Shown: positions 17,195 to 28,152, numbered from the stretch's first letter. The stretch: 64,000 bases of DNA from Lentisphaerae bacterium WC36 (GCA_020683205.1 CP085689.1:806001-870000), one strand, 5' to 3'. Program-made: numbers and translations. The notes: a model not told the origin generated them from the sequence alone.

Positions 17195-20126
17195 ATGCAA
17201 TTAAAGACAATTTTTTCAAGAATAATGATAGGCATATCATTGCTTAATAGTTTGAATATATTAAAGGCTGAAGAAGATTCAGCTCCCAATAAATATGCTC
17301 GTTATCGTTTGCCGATGCCGAGTCAAAAAGTACTTGATAGCAATAAATCTAAAATTGATCGAATAATGAAGCTTACTGAAGGCGATTTACAAAAAAATAT
17401 TGCCAAGAATAATGTTGCTGACAACTGTTTAATTGAACGTGATACTTTTTACGTGGCGGAGGCATATCAAGTTACTAAAGATGAGAATTATGCTAAACGA
17501 GTTATTTTAGTTTTGAATAGTTTAGCTAATTATTATAGTAAACTGGATAATATTAAAAAAATATCCAAGTGCGACTTTAACTAAAGGGAATATAGCATCA
17601 CGAGTGCCATATTTGGCGGCACTTGCTTATGATGATGTCAAGGATTCTGCTGAATGGAAAAGTTTAAGTAAAAAATTTAGAGTTAATTTAAAAAAGAAAA
17701 TCACTAATTGGTTGAAAATTCATTCAATTTATTTATTGAAAGACCATTTTAAAAAACGAAAACCTAACAATGGTGACTTTATTCATGGAACAATTGATCT
17801 TAAAATTGGCAAAATGATTTCACCTCGTTGGATAAAACAGGCAGGAAATCAATACCCACAGCATTTAATGGTGCGTGCTATAGGAATAGGATTCATTTTA
17901 AATTCACCAGAAATTATGAACTATATTGCGATGGTGATTGAAGAAATATACAAAACTGGGCATTATTTTTATGCCGATGGAATGTGGAATGAGGGTACGT
18001 GGAGTTACCATAATTATATGTGGGGAAATATGGATACAGTTGTGCGTATGCTTCAACCATATCGTGTTCCAAAAGGGAAAGAATCAAAAGTTTTAGATTT
18101 TGCGTTAAATGGTACTTCATTGGTGGAACGTTACAAAAATGAAACTGATTTAATTTGGAAAAATCAGCCAAAAATGAAATTTCCAAATGGTGTGGCAATT
18201 TATTTGCATGACGGTAATGGCGGAGCTCCAGTAAAAACTTCAGTTCCACAAAAAAATATCGAAATGCATGATTATGGTTTGTATACTTTAAACTATGGTG
18301 ATGATGAAAATAGCACTCAATTATCTTTTCATAATTGTTTATTATCAAGTGGTGGATTTGGGCATCATCATACTGATAATTTAAATATTATTTATTGGAG
18401 TAAAAATCAAGCATTAATAGATGAACCAGGGCATCCAGGTAGCAATTATCGCTACTATAATATGGGAGCGGCTGCTCATAATATTCCATTAATTGAATAC
18501 AAAGGACGTGAGCAATATAAAACTGGAAGGTGGGCGCGAACTTCACTTTTAGCATATGATGACGGTACAAATTCACAGAAAATAGTTCAATATATTCTTG
18601 GGTCGAGTCCAACCGCTAAAGAGCGCATGGTTAGAATTCAAAAACGTGGTAATTTTTTAGTTGCAATTGATAAAAAAAATAGCTATATTTTTGATTTTGC
18701 AATGCTGTTAGGGGGGCATAAACATCGTTTTTTACAATTCTCGACCAAAGATGAAGAAGTTAGCCAACAAACAAATGCAATTTTGAACGCAACTGGTATG
18801 AAAGATGATTATTTTCCGATGGCTTTTAAATCAAATTTAAGTACAAAATGGCTACCAAATGGTAATTTAGCAAAGGCTAAGTTTGCTAAAGCTAATCAAG
18901 ATACGGTTTTTACTTGGACTGGAAAAAAATCGCAGAATAAATTAAAAACATTTATTAAAGGCCTTAAAGGTCAAATTATTTATAATAGTTTTTACCCAAG
19001 AATTGTTGTACAAAGATTTATGAATTCAAAAGATAAGGATAAATTCCTAGGGCGTCGTTTGGATTTATATCGAGCTGTATCTCCAGGTACTCCAACATTG
19101 TTTGCTAAAATTTATGAATCAATTTCAAAAGGGCAAGGTGATGCAATAAAAAAAGTGACATGGCTTGAAGTTGTTCCAAAGAATAGTTTTGCTACTGCAG
19201 TGAAAGTAGAATTAAACAATGGAAGAGTTGATTATATTTATATATCAAGTGATTATGTGTCGCGTAAAGTAGAAAGCTTAATTTTCAAAGGTAAAGCTGC
19301 CATTTATAGCAAAACTAGTGATAATAAAGAAGCATTTAGTTATGTTTTTGGCAATGCTGAAATTAGAACAGCAAGTAATCATTTAATAATAGCCGGAAGT
19401 AAGCCAGTCGTCGCTCGGATTTTAAAAATTCATCGTGTTCCAATTAGTAATGATGAATTTAATGGTTTTGATTTAGCTACTGACAAAATTTCAAATGAAG
19501 CTATTGGTGGAGAATTATATATTTTTAATGGAGATGGAAGTGGTAATGCTTATCGCATCAATAAAGTTGAAAAATTAACGAATGGTTGTCGAATTTATAC
19601 TGAACAAGCGCCTGCTATTGATTTAATTAAAGGAGGAGTGCGAAGAGCTTTTTTCCCTCGTGTTAAAATAGCTGGAACTCCAAAAGCTGCTTATCAAAAC
19701 TCAAAGTTTATTGCAAAAAGTAATACGATTAAAGAACTAATGGCATACAATAAAGTTTTTTATTTTTGGGACAAGAATGTGAAAATTACTGCTAATAAAA
19801 GTCAAAAAGAAGCTCAAAAATTAGTTAAAGATTCGTTTGGTAGATGGTTTATGAAAAAAGGACCCGGAGAGATAAAATTATCTTTTGCAGGTGAAGGGTA
19901 TAACTTGAAAAACTTGAGCATTAAAGGCTACTGGCGTCATAATTATAAATTAAAAATTTTAGCTTCTAATGATGATGAAAATTACCAAGAAGTTATTAGT
20001 GGTTCTTTCAATAAAGGTAAAGTCGGGTTTTTTATAAATAATAGCAAAGAAAAGTTTAAATATTACAAAATAATTATTAATTCGACAAGTTTCGTTGAAA
20101 TAAATCTGCTGAAGCTAACGTTTTAA
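17195..20126 (+). pseudogene. Secreted heparinase II/III-type polysaccharide lyase with one-base frameshift
   Basis: Two reading frames make one protein. The first runs from the ATG at 17195 (AAGGAG 6 bases upstream; signal peptide ending ILKA-EE) to TAA at 17582. The second is open from upstream of 17604 to 20126. They join at a run of seven A at 17555-17561: removing one A gives continuous KKYPSATLTKGNIASRVPYL. The joined protein (~976 residues) has the all-alpha toroid with EGTWSYHNYMWG, the beta-sandwich lyase region with GGFGHHHTDNLN and AAHNIPLIEYKG, and a C-terminal discoidin-like domain (~last 90 residues). These enzymes cleave uronate-containing polysaccharides by elimination. The remainder shows no other damage, so the break is recent, an assembly error, or bypassed by slippage on the A tract. 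A sulfatase follows, consistent with degradation of a sulfated glycan. Confidence 0.85.
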
Positions 20127-20181
20127 TTTAATGCATTATTGTAAAAGTGCTTCTGGAAAATATTTTTTTGAAGTATTAATC

Positions 20182-20216
20182 AAAAGGTGCTTTTTTACTT
20201 AAAAGTGCCTTTTTTA
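20182..20216 (+). terminator. Intrinsic terminator after the lyase gene
   Basis: AAAGGTGCTTTT pairs with AAAAGTGCCTTT (12 bp, two G-U) and is followed by a T run ending at 20215. It separates the lyase gene from the sulfatase gene. Confidence 0.8.
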
Positions 20217-20226
20217 TTATCAGTTA

Positions 20227-20254
20227 TTGTAGTTTGTAATAATAGTGCTATAGT
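20227..20254 (+). promoter_or_regulatory. Candidate promoter of the sulfatase gene
   Basis: TTGTAG (20227-20232), 16 bp, TATAGT (20249-20254). The sulfatase ATG lies 43 bp downstream with AGAGG as ribosome site. Confidence 0.45.
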
Positions 20255-20296
20255 GTGGTGTATGGTATTGTTCTAATAAAATGAGAGGAAATATAG

Positions 20297-21880
20297 ATGA
20301 AGGCTAATAAAAAAGTTTTAAATTGTTGTAAGACAGCCAGTATTATTGCATTAACAGCTACTTCGGTTGTTAATAGTTCACCAGCTACTGCTGCGGAGCA
20401 ACGCATCACAAAAAATAGTAAACCAAATGTAATTTTTATTTTTCCAGATCAGTTAAGACGTTCGTCAATGGGCTTCTGGAATAAACAAGAGTATGCAAAA
20501 TATTTGCAGGGAGCAGCTGACCCTGTAGTAACCCCTAATTTTGACCAATTTGCGGCTCAAGGTATTGTTTTAAATCGCGCTGTGAGCAATTACCCTGTTT
20601 GTAGTCCTTATCGAGGTATGCTGTTAACTGGAGCTTATCCTTCATTATCTGGTATTACTCAAAATTGTAAAACAAGCGTTGACGATTCAATCAATACTAA
20701 AATTGCTAGTTTGCCAATGACATATAAAAATGCTGGTTATAGTGTTGGTTATTTTGGCAAATGTCATTGGTTGAAGACTGAACCGCACTTTGATAAAAAA
20801 GGTAATTTTGTTGGTACTACTGATAAACCAGGAGGTCATTATATTAATAAATATGATACCTTTGTACCAGCTGGTAAAAATCGTTTAGGAATTGATTATT
20901 TTTTTCAAACAATTAAAGATTCACATTTTACTCCATATGCCTATAGCAGTGATCCAAAGCTCGTGAACGGTAAAAAAGATGGCGAAATGTTTCATACTAA
21001 ACAATTTTCAGCAAAAACCGAAGCTGAAGCATTAATTGAATATATCAAAAATAATCGCAATCAACGCATCAAAGGCGAACCATTTTTTGCAATGTGGGCG
21101 GCAAACCCTCCTCATCCACCATGCGATATGAAAAATACTTATATGGAGTTTTATAATAAGTACTATAGCCCAGAAAAAATCCCTAATAAAGATCTTTTAT
21201 TTACCCGAGGCAATGTAAATACCGAAAGATTTAAGCAAGTTAGAAGTTATTTTGCTAATGTCAGCGCTGTTGATAAATATTTTGGACAAGTCATGAAAGC
21301 ACTTAAAGAGGCTGGTCTCGAAGAAAACACTATTGTTGTATTAACCAGTGATCATGGCGAAATGCTTGGCAGTCATAATTTGACAGGTAAACCTCAACCA
21401 TATACCGAAGCATTTGGCATTCCATTTATTATTCGTTACCCAGAAAAACTACAGCATCGTGTTGATGATTTAATTTTGAGTGCGCCTGATGTAATGCCAA
21501 CACTTTTAGGTTTGAGTGATATTAAAGTTCCAGCAACAGTTCAAGGACATGACTATTCCAAACAGTTAATAGATCCAAATGCTGGTGTTAAAGATCGTCC
21601 AAAGTATGCGGCATATTATACAATGTATTCTTCAAATAAAATTCGTGGAGTTTATAGTGGTGACTTTACTCTAGTTATTAATTTAAACGGCAAAAATGAA
21701 TTAAAAGAAGCATATATGTTTAATAATAAAATTGACCCTTATCAGTTGAAAAAATATCAGTTCAACGATTATCCAAAAGAGAGCAAAGCTATGTTAAGAT
21801 TTTTAGCTAAGCACTTAAAAGATACTGATGATGTCTGGTATAAAAATAAAGTTGCTAAGGATTTAATTCCATATAATTAG
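20297..21880 (+). CDS. Secreted family S1 sulfatase
   Basis: 527 residues with a signal peptide (cleavage near ATAA-EQ, ~33). The alkaline-phosphatase-superfamily sulfatase core is clear: metal Asp in FIFPDQLRRSSMGF (D51), the formylglycine motif CSPYRG with Cys102 in YPVCSPYRGMLLTGAYP, and the second metal motif LTSDHGEMLGSHN. The CxPxR core with cysteine requires a sulfatase-maturating enzyme; none is in the window. The role is removal of sulfate esters from a glycan outside the cytoplasm. Its position after a heparinase-like lyase suggests a joint task, though each has its own promoter and terminator. The exact S1 subfamily and substrate are unknown. Confidence 0.93.
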   Translation: MKANKKVLNCCKTASIIALTATSVVNSSPATAAEQRITKNSKPNVIFIFPDQLRRSSMGFWNKQEYAKYLQGAADPVVTPNFDQFAAQGIVLNRAVSNYPVCSPYRGMLLTGAYPSLSGITQNCKTSVDDSINTKIASLPMTYKNAGYSVGYFGKCHWLKTEPHFDKKGNFVGTTDKPGGHYINKYDTFVPAGKNRLGIDYFFQTIKDSHFTPYAYSSDPKLVNGKKDGEMFHTKQFSAKTEAEALIEYIKNNRNQRIKGEPFFAMWAANPPHPPCDMKNTYMEFYNKYYSPEKIPNKDLLFTRGNVNTERFKQVRSYFANVSAVDKYFGQVMKALKEAGLEENTIVVLTSDHGEMLGSHNLTGKPQPYTEAFGIPFIIRYPEKLQHRVDDLILSAPDVMPTLLGLSDIKVPATVQGHDYSKQLIDPNAGVKDRPKYAAYYTMYSSNKIRGVYSGDFTLVINLNGKNELKEAYMFNNKIDPYQLKKYQFNDYPKESKAMLRFLAKHLKDTDDVWYKNKVAKDLIPYN

Positions 21881-21908
21881 TGCAATTCTAAAATAATGAA
21901 AATAAAAA

Positions 21909-21942
21909 AAACTCAAAAGGTTTAATACCTTTTGAGTTTTTT
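21909..21942. terminator. Bidirectional terminator between sulfatase and TPR genes
   Basis: AAACTCAAAAGG (21909-21920) and CCTTTTGAGTTT (21928-21939) form a perfect 12-bp stem with a T run on the plus strand and an A run on the other side, so it can serve both convergent genes. Confidence 0.88.
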
Positions 21943-22007
21943 GCTTATAATTTTGATTTTTTCTTCGCTGTCAGCAGGTATTAGTTCATGTCATTAATAT
22001 CAATAAT

Positions 22008-23087
22008 TTATTGAGATTTAGATTTATTTTGTTCAGCAAGTCTGTGTTTAGCTTTCTTAAGATTATTTTTAGCACAATAATCGTATGGTCGCAGTTTTAA
22101 ATTAATTTCAAAATCTTTTATGGCTTTTTGATATTCCTTCATTTTCATATACACATGACCACGACTATGATAAGCGTCACAATGCTGATTATCTAGCTCG
22201 ATGGCTTTATTAAAGTTTATAATTGCTTCATGGTATTGCTCTAATTTTGACTTCATTTTTCCACGGTTGCTAAAGATGCGTGCATTGGAGTCGTTTAACT
22301 TGATAGCCATATCAAAATCTTTAATTGCTTCTTCATATAATCCTAGCGATGATTTTGCTGTGCCGCGATTCCCATAATAATCAAAATTTTCAGGGTCAAG
22401 TTCAATTGCTTTATTGAAGTCTTTTATCGCTTTATGATATTCGTTTAAATCTAATTTAGTAAGTCCTCTGTTATTATAAGCTCTCTTATCTTTAGGGTCT
22501 AGCTCAATAGCTTTATTAAAGTCTATTATGGCATCGTGAAACTTATGAGAGCGTTTTTTTAAACATCCACGATTACCATAGGCTAGGCTGTCGTTAGGGC
22601 TTATTTCAATAGCTTTGTTTAAATATTTTAATGCTTCATGAAATTTTTTTAAGGACATATAGGCATTACCGAGGTTATTGTAGGCAACGTAATATTTGGG
22701 TTTGATTTTAAGAGCTTTGTTATAATCTTTTATTGCTTCGTAATATTTTCCTTGGTTATATTTTGCATTGCCACGATCTTTATAAAATTTACAATTATTA
22801 GAATTTAGTTCAATTGCTTTATTATAGTCTTGAATAGCTTCGTTATATTTTTTTAATTTTGCTTTTGCCAACCCACGATTATAATATGCTTCGCTATAGC
22901 TTGGGTTTGAATCAAGTATTTTATCGTAAGAATTAATTGCTTCGCGATATTTTCCTTGATCATATTTTGCAGTTCCATTTTTTAAAAGCACTTCTTTTGA
23001 TAAGCTGCAACTATTAATTAAAATTATAGTTAATGATAATGAAATACACTTAAAAAAATTCAACTTTAAATTTCTGTTATAAGACAT
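22008..23087 (-). CDS. TPR-repeat lipoprotein
   Basis: 359 residues. The N-terminus has a hydrophobic stretch followed by LINSCS, a plausible but not ideal lipobox (Asn at -2), so it is probably a lipid-anchored envelope protein. About nine tetratricopeptide units of 34 residues follow, each with the pattern Y-x2-AI-x-D-x-NKAIEL-x-P and YNNRG. Such superhelices hold protein partners; no enzymatic domain is present. AAGGAG precedes the ATG. It stands alone between a shared terminator and a dCMP deaminase gene 35 bp upstream in the same direction. Partner unknown. Confidence 0.88.
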   Translation of the reverse strand: MSYNRNLKLNFFKCISLSLTIILINSCSLSKEVLLKNGTAKYDQGKYREAINSYDKILDSNPSYSEAYYNRGLAKAKLKKYNEAIQDYNKAIELNSNNCKFYKDRGNAKYNQGKYYEAIKDYNKALKIKPKYYVAYNNLGNAYMSLKKFHEALKYLNKAIEISPNDSLAYGNRGCLKKRSHKFHDAIIDFNKAIELDPKDKRAYNNRGLTKLDLNEYHKAIKDFNKAIELDPENFDYYGNRGTAKSSLGLYEEAIKDFDMAIKLNDSNARIFSNRGKMKSKLEQYHEAIINFNKAIELDNQHCDAYHSRGHVYMKMKEYQKAIKDFEINLKLRPYDYCAKNNLKKAKHRLAEQNKSKSQ

Positions 23088-23122
23088 TTTTACTCCTTCT
23101 TGTTTATATGTTTTTACAGATA

Positions 23123-23638
23123 TTAATGTAATGCTCGTACGACGATATTTGCTTGTTTTAATAAACTCATCGAAATATCATCAATAGAGTAACGTTCATG
23201 GTAAACTACTTCTTTGATGCCGCTATTTATAATCATTTTTGCACATAATAAACATGGACTATATGTAGTGTATAAAGTTGCACCTTTTACAGCAATTCCG
23301 TGATAGGCTGCTTGAACAATGGCGTTTTCTTCGCCATGACTACAAATACAATCGCCTAAATTATTACCAGATTCAATATTTTCATTGTTACATCGTGGAC
23401 AACCTCCTTCATAGCAGTTTTTAATGCCACGAGGTGTGCCGTTGTATCCGGTTGAGATGATGCGATGATCTTTAACAATAACTGCTGCTACTTGGCGTCG
23501 TCCACAATTACTGCGGTGAGCCGCTACGTGAGCAATTTCCATAAAGTAATTATCCCAATCAGGGCGTTTTAAATTATTTTTTTGTTTATTGATAATTTTT
23601 TCTTTGTTATTTTCATTGCAATTGCTACACATTATCAT
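23123..23638 (-). CDS. dCMP deaminase family protein (ComEB-like)
   Basis: 171 residues. Zinc ligands appear as SHGEENAI (His and catalytic Glu) and PCLLCAK (two Cys); STGYNGTPRG and the inserted Cys/His cluster (NCYEGGCPRCNN, GDCICSHG) are typical of dCMP deaminases that bind a second zinc. The enzyme makes dUMP from dCMP for thymidylate synthesis; ComEB homologues belong to the same family. Starts at 23638 (ATG) or 23632 (ATG) are both reachable from AAGGA. A short CSNCNENN segment precedes the core, with no known function. Confidence 0.88.
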   Translation of the reverse strand: MIMCSNCNENNKEKIINKQKNNLKRPDWDNYFMEIAHVAAHRSNCGRRQVAAVIVKDHRIISTGYNGTPRGIKNCYEGGCPRCNNENIESGNNLGDCICSHGEENAIVQAAYHGIAVKGATLYTTYSPCLLCAKMIINSGIKEVVYHERYSIDDISMSLLKQANIVVRALH

Positions 23639-23803
23639 AAATCCTTTAGTTATTCAGTTATTTCAAATTATAAAGCCGAATTAATATAACGCAGAATCAA
23701 TTAAAACTATAGAAAAATGTTAATAAAAGTTGCAAAATTATTTTTTCAAAATATTTTAATAAGGTGTATTTAAATTTATAAAATAACAGAGAATTTTAAT
23801 AAA

Positions 23804-26404
23804 ATGACAAATATTAAAAATAGCGAATACGATTTCGCAAATATTGAAAAAAAATGGCAGGATTTTTGGGTTGATAATAAAATCTTTAAAACTGAAGATT
23901 TTTCAGATAAACCAAAGTTTTACGCATTAGATATGTTCCCATACCCAAGTGGTTCAGGACTACACGTTGGTCACCCAGAAGGTTATACTGCGACTGATAT
24001 TTTATGTCGCTATAAACGCATGCAAGGATTTAATGTTCTTCACCCAATGGGCTGGGATGCATTTGGTTTGCCTGCTGAGCAATATGCTGTTGAAACAGGT
24101 ACACATCCATCTATTACAACAAATAAAAATATTGATACTTTTAGAGAGCAGATTAAGGCATTAGGCTTTAGTTATGACTGGGATCGTGAAATTAACACTA
24201 CAGATAAGAATTATTACAAGTGGACGCAGTTCATTTTCTTAAAATTATATGAGCGTGGCTTAGCATATATTGATGAAGTTCCAGTTAACTGGTGCCCTGC
24301 TTTAGGAACAGTTTTAGCTAATGAAGAAGTTATTGATGGTTTAAGTGAGCGTGGTGGTCATTCGGTTGAACGTCGTCCGATGAAACAATGGATGCTTAAG
24401 ATTACTGAATACGCTGAGCAGTTATTAGAAGATTTAGATGATTTAGATTGGCCAGAAGGCGTTAAAGAGATGCAACGTAACTGGGTTGGTAAGTCAACTG
24501 GTGCTGAAGTTACGTTTAAGGTTGCAGATTTTGCTGAAAATTACGACATTACAGTGTATACAACACGCCCTGATACGTTGTTTGGTGCTACATATATGGT
24601 TTTAGCTCCTGAGCATAATTTAGTAAAATATATAACAACTGCAGAGCAGACTGTTGCTGTTGATAAATATGTGAAAGATGCGAGTTTGAAAAGTGATTTA
24701 GCACGTACTGAATTAGCAACTGAAAAAACAGGTGTATTCACAGGTGCATACGCAGTAAACCCTTTAACAGGCGAAAATATCCCAATTTGGATTGCTGATT
24801 ACGTGTTAGCGAGTTACGGAACCGGTGCTATTATGGCAGTTCCAGCTCACGATACCCGCGATTTTGAATTTGCTGAAACATTTAATATTCCAGTAAAATG
24901 TATTTTACAGCCAGACGCTAAAGAATTAAAATCTTCTAAAGTTGCAGTTGAAGATGTTTTGGCTGGAAAAGTTTGCTGGGCTGGTGGCGGTGTTGCTATT
25001 AATTCTGCAAATGAAGAGTTGGATTTAAATGGCTTAAGTGTTGATGAAGCAAAAGCTGCGACAATTAAATATTTAGAAGATAAAAACATCGGTAAAGGTG
25101 CAGTTAATTATAAATTACGTGATTGGTTATTTAGCCGTCAGCGTTATTGGGGCGAGCCATTCCCAATTATTCATATGGAAGATGGTTCAATCAAGACAGT
25201 TCCAGTTGAAGAGTTACCATTAGTGTTGCCAGAAATGGAAGAATTTAAGCCGTCAGGTACAGGTGAATCTCCATTAGCAAATGCTACAGAGTGGTTGAAT
25301 TACGTTGACCCTGAAACAGGTATGAAAGGTCGTCGTGAAACAAATACAATGCCACAATGGGCCGGGTCATGTTGGTATTACCTACGTTATATTGACGCAA
25401 CGAATGATATTGAGCCATTTAGTGCAGAGAAAGAAAATTACTGGATGCCTGTAGATCTATATGTTGGTGGAGCAGAGCATGCAGTGTTGCATTTACTATA
25501 TTCACGTTTCTGGCACAAAGTTTTATTTGATTGTGGTTTAGTTTCAACTAAAGAGCCATTCCAAAAGTTAGTTAACCAAGGAATGATTTTAGGTTTATCA
25601 TATAAAAATAGCCGCGGAGTTATTATTCCAACGGACCAAGTTGAACATAAAAATGATGGACATTTTGATAAAGAAACTGGAGAACAATTAGAAGAGTTCC
25701 CTGCAAAAATGTCTAAATCATTACGCAACGTAGTAAACCCTGACGATGTTATTAGTCAATATGGTGCTGATAGTATGCGTTTATACGAAATGTTCATGGG
25801 GCCTTTAGAAGCGACAAAACCTTGGAACACTTCTGGCGTTGAAGGTGTTTACCGTTTTTTAAAGAAAGCTTGGCGTTTGGTTACTGGGCATGAATTAGTT
25901 GACCGTGAGATGACTAAAGATGAGTTAAGAGTACTTCATGCAACAATTAAAAAAGTTACTAATGACCTAGAAGATTTAGGGTTTAATACAGCGATTAGTC
26001 AGTTGATGATTTTTGTTAATGAATTTAGCAAAGGTAAAGATTTACCGTTGCAAGCAGCGAAAGATTTTGTGCAAATGTTGGCGGTGTTTGCTCCACATGC
26101 AGGTGAGGAATTATGGCAGTACGTTAATGGTAACCCAAACGAAGATATGCCTGTAGAGAATACTGTTGCATACGTTGCATGGCCTCAATTTAATGAAGAA
26201 TACCTACAAGTTAGCGAAGTAGAAATTCTAATCCAAGTTTTAGGTAAGCCAAAAGCACGCGTGATGATGAGTGTGAATGCGACTCCTAAAGAGATGGAAG
26301 AGATTGCATTAAATTTACCAGAAATTAAAGAATTAATTCAAGGTAAAACAGTTCGTAAAGTTATTTGCGTACCAAAGAGCTTAGTAAATATTGTTGCTAC
26401 TTAA
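23804..26404 (+). CDS. leuS: Leucyl-tRNA synthetase
   Basis: 866 residues, the normal bacterial length. Class I signatures are present: the HIGH-type motif in [15 protein letters not shown] (~50-60) and KMSKS in [11 protein letters not shown] (~633). The inserted editing domain ([15 protein letters not shown], and [15 protein letters not shown]), [15 protein letters not shown] and the anticodon-binding and C-terminal regions are complete. It charges tRNA-Leu in the cytoplasm. The start ATG has a poor ribosome site. It is a single-gene unit ended by a terminator, directly after which an accessory repeat begins. Confidence 0.98.
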   Translation: MTNIKNSEYDFANIEKKWQDFWVDNKIFKTEDFSDKPKFYALDMFPYPSGSGLHVGHPEGYTATDILCRYKRMQGFNVLHPMGWDAFGLPAEQYAVETGTHPSITTNKNIDTFREQIKALGFSYDWDREINTTDKNYYKWTQFIFLKLYERGLAYIDEVPVNWCPALGTVLANEEVIDGLSERGGHSVERRPMKQWMLKITEYAEQLLEDLDDLDWPEGVKEMQRNWVGKSTGAEVTFKVADFAENYDITVYTTRPDTLFGATYMVLAPEHNLVKYITTAEQTVAVDKYVKDASLKSDLARTELATEKTGVFTGAYAVNPLTGENIPIWIADYVLASYGTGAIMAVPAHDTRDFEFAETFNIPVKCILQPDAKELKSSKVAVEDVLAGKVCWAGGGVAINSANEELDLNGLSVDEAKAATIKYLEDKNIGKGAVNYKLRDWLFSRQRYWGEPFPIIHMEDGSIKTVPVEELPLVLPEMEEFKPSGTGESPLANATEWLNYVDPETGMKGRRETNTMPQWAGSCWYYLRYIDATNDIEPFSAEKENYWMPVDLYVGGAEHAVLHLLYSRFWHKVLFDCGLVSTKEPFQKLVNQGMILGLSYKNSRGVIIPTDQVEHKNDGHFDKETGEQLEEFPAKMSKSLRNVVNPDDVISQYGADSMRLYEMFMGPLEATKPWNTSGVEGVYRFLKKAWRLVTGHELVDREMTKDELRVLHATIKKVTNDLEDLGFNTAISQLMIFVNEFSKGKDLPLQAAKDFVQMLAVFAPHAGEELWQYVNGNPNEDMPVENTVAYVAWPQFNEEYLQVSEVEILIQVLGKPKARVMMSVNATPKEMEEIALNLPEIKELIQGKTVRKVICVPKSLVNIVAT

Positions 26405-26424
26405 TAGTACAGATATTTAAGTAT

Positions 26425-26464
26425 AAAAAAAGAGTTGTTCAGTTAATGAGTGACTCTTTTTTTT
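26425..26464 (+). terminator. Intrinsic terminator of leuS
   Basis: An A7 tract and GAGTTGTTCA pair with TGAGTGACTC and a T tract (three G-U pairs, 5-nt loop). It lies 21 bp past the leuS stop and just before the left inverted repeat. Confidence 0.8.
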
Positions 26465-26467
26465 ATG

Positions 26468-26582
26468 TCTCCGACGGGCAACGTTTACCTCTTTGTTCTC
26501 ATACCTAAAGTTATTCGTTGTCGCAAGCTCCTCACCATTGCATCACGCCCAAATAGCATATGGTCGCATTGTACTGAGTTGG
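26468..26582. repeat. Left copy of a ~110-bp inverted repeat
   Basis: The first ~75 bp (beginning CTCCGACGGGCAACG) are nearly identical to the reverse complement of 28185-28265; similarity then falls but can be followed to about 26575 (GCATC...GGTCGCATTGTA against GCATC...GGACGCAATTTA). It is clearly more GC-rich than its surroundings. It begins 4 bp after the leuS terminator. Confidence 0.85.
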
Positions 26583-27158
26583 GTGTGATTTTGTTGCTAG
26601 AGCGAGTTTAGTGAGGTTGTTTTTGCTTCAAAATTAAGCAGAAAACTGTACAAAGTGCAGATTTATAGTTTGCTCCGCTTATTTTTATTTATCTTTAATT
26701 TTAAAACGATAGCACATTAGCAAAGCACCATTTTTCTGTTTAAATTAGAGTATCAATACGTTGTTGTAATTCCGCAGTGTAAATTGAAGTAAGCATCGCG
26801 AAACGTTGTGTTATTAATGTCAACTGATTAACTGTTTGTAGTGTTGTTGGTCGTTAAGCATGCAACGCAGGTAAAAATTTCCCATTTTGCACTCCGTAGC
26901 ACGGAGGGGCATTTTAATTCGCTAACGCTCATATTTGTAAAACCAGTTAATTAATGCTATTTTCAGGTATAAATTTTTATTAATTAATTCATAAAAAAAA
27001 GTCCACAAGTTTAAAGTTAACAAAATATAATCAAGTTTTTACACTTTTGTATAAAAAAACTTGATTATTACTCTTTTGTTGATTATACTAAAGTATATCG
27101 ATTATATAATTCATTTTTAATCATAACTTCAAAAGGAATAAAAAAAGGAGTCATAAGA
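26583..27158. other. Intergenic stretch with GC-richer blocks and hairpins, no gene seen
   Basis: 576 bp between the left repeat and the HNH-like gene. It contains a GC-rich hairpin CTCCGT-AGC-ACGGAG at 26892-26906, a GC-richer block around it, then a very AT-rich 3' part. No open frame with a ribosome site is found. The block looks like dispersed-repeat debris and not a decayed recognisable gene. Confidence 0.5.
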
Positions 27159-27989
27159 ATGGCTGTTAAAATAATTAATAAAAACAACAGTAAAAATGTT
27201 TTTCAAAAATTAAAAAAGAATAAATGCAACTTATGTGGAGAAAATAAGAAGCTATGTGAAGCTCACTTAGTACCAAAAGCTTTTGCAAATGATCTTAAAA
27301 ATAACAGTAAAAAAAATTTTATTTCACTAAAAGACCATCATGATCCCAAAAAAGGACACAAAGCTAAAATGACAAAACAAAACTTAGATTTTGATAAAAA
27401 TATCCTCTGTCGTGAGTGTGATAATGAAATTTTAAATTTATATGAAAGCCATTTTATTGAAAAAGTTAGAGAATATGCTCAATCTAATTTAAGAAATACT
27501 AATTTTTATAACCATGCTCGCGCATCAAAAATAAAACTAAGGTGTAATACAAGATTATTCCAATTAGCGTTAGTGTCAATCTTGTATAAGTGCTCTATTT
27601 CGAATATGTCTAATATTGATTTAGGGGATAAATATGAAACCATGTTTAAAAAGTGGCTTAAAAATAAGAAAATAGATAATAAAGAAAAGAACTTATGTGA
27701 AATTTATGTTCTAGGTTTTCACAAAAGTGAACAAAATTTAAATGGAATACTTTTCCCTAACTATATGGGAAAAAGTAAACTTAACCATTTATATAAATTT
27801 GAGCTATTAAATTTATCTTTTTTTATAAAAATAGGGCAAGGAAAAATATTATATGACTGGCCTACTATATTAGATAAAGATGATTTTATAAACATTGCCT
27901 TACTAGAAGGCAATGCTTGGAAAAATTTACATTATAGAGAAATGAATAAATTTAAACAGGCATTAAAAAAATCCAAGTTAAAACTATAA
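27159..27989 (+). CDS. HNH-like zinc protein of unknown role
   Basis: 276 residues, very lysine- and asparagine-rich. The N-terminus holds CNLCGENKKLCEAHLVPKAF followed ~45 residues later by NILCRECDNEILNLYESHF. A CxxC, an AH-x-PK histidine and a second CxxC match the zinc-stabilised HNH (beta-beta-alpha metal) endonuclease layout. The C-terminal two thirds are predicted helical and I do not recognise them. AAGGAG precedes the ATG. The gene is alone inside an interval bounded by inverted repeats and is more AT-rich than leuS or tcdA, which suggests acquisition by transfer. A phage-related or defence role is possible but unproven. Confidence 0.6.
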   Translation: MAVKIINKNNSKNVFQKLKKNKCNLCGENKKLCEAHLVPKAFANDLKNNSKKNFISLKDHHDPKKGHKAKMTKQNLDFDKNILCRECDNEILNLYESHFIEKVREYAQSNLRNTNFYNHARASKIKLRCNTRLFQLALVSILYKCSISNMSNIDLGDKYETMFKKWLKNKKIDNKEKNLCEIYVLGFHKSEQNLNGILFPNYMGKSKLNHLYKFELLNLSFFIKIGQGKILYDWPTILDKDDFINIALLEGNAWKNLHYREMNKFKQALKKSKLKL

Positions 27990-28065
27990 TATAAACTTAA
28001 AATTGATTTAATTTAACTAAGAGGTGTAGGGATATTTTTTTAATGCCCTCTCGAACATATTATGA

Positions 28066-28089
28066 GAAAAAAACTCAATTTAGATTGAG
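28066..28089 (-). terminator. Intrinsic terminator, minus strand, for the tatD-tcdA unit
   Basis: CTCAAT (28074-28079) / ATTGAG (28084-28089) with a 4-nt loop; on the minus strand the stem is followed by a T tract of seven. It would end transcripts that leave tcdA and pass through the right inverted repeat. Confidence 0.65.
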
Positions 28090-28152
28090 AATTAATCAGA
28101 ATTAAATCCACAATTTTAAACTCCATTACACAATTAAAAACAACCTAGTCAA

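Noticed and set aside
17604-20126. An independent 840-codon gene starting at GTG 17604
   Set aside because: No ribosome site; the codons just upstream continue the lyase sequence, so it is the downstream part of a frameshifted gene.
23949-24164. Frames inside leuS and other large genes, both strands
   Set aside because: They are shadows of well-recognised proteins, without ribosome sites or recognisable products.
26468-26582. The left repeat read as a small coding frame (open on both strands)
   Set aside because: Differences between the two copies fall on second codon positions in the open frame and the other frames contain stops, so coding constraint is not supported.
28021-28060. Terminator just after the HNH-like gene (AGAGG...CCTCT)
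   Set aside because: The T tract lies in the loop and not after the stem; not a normal terminator.
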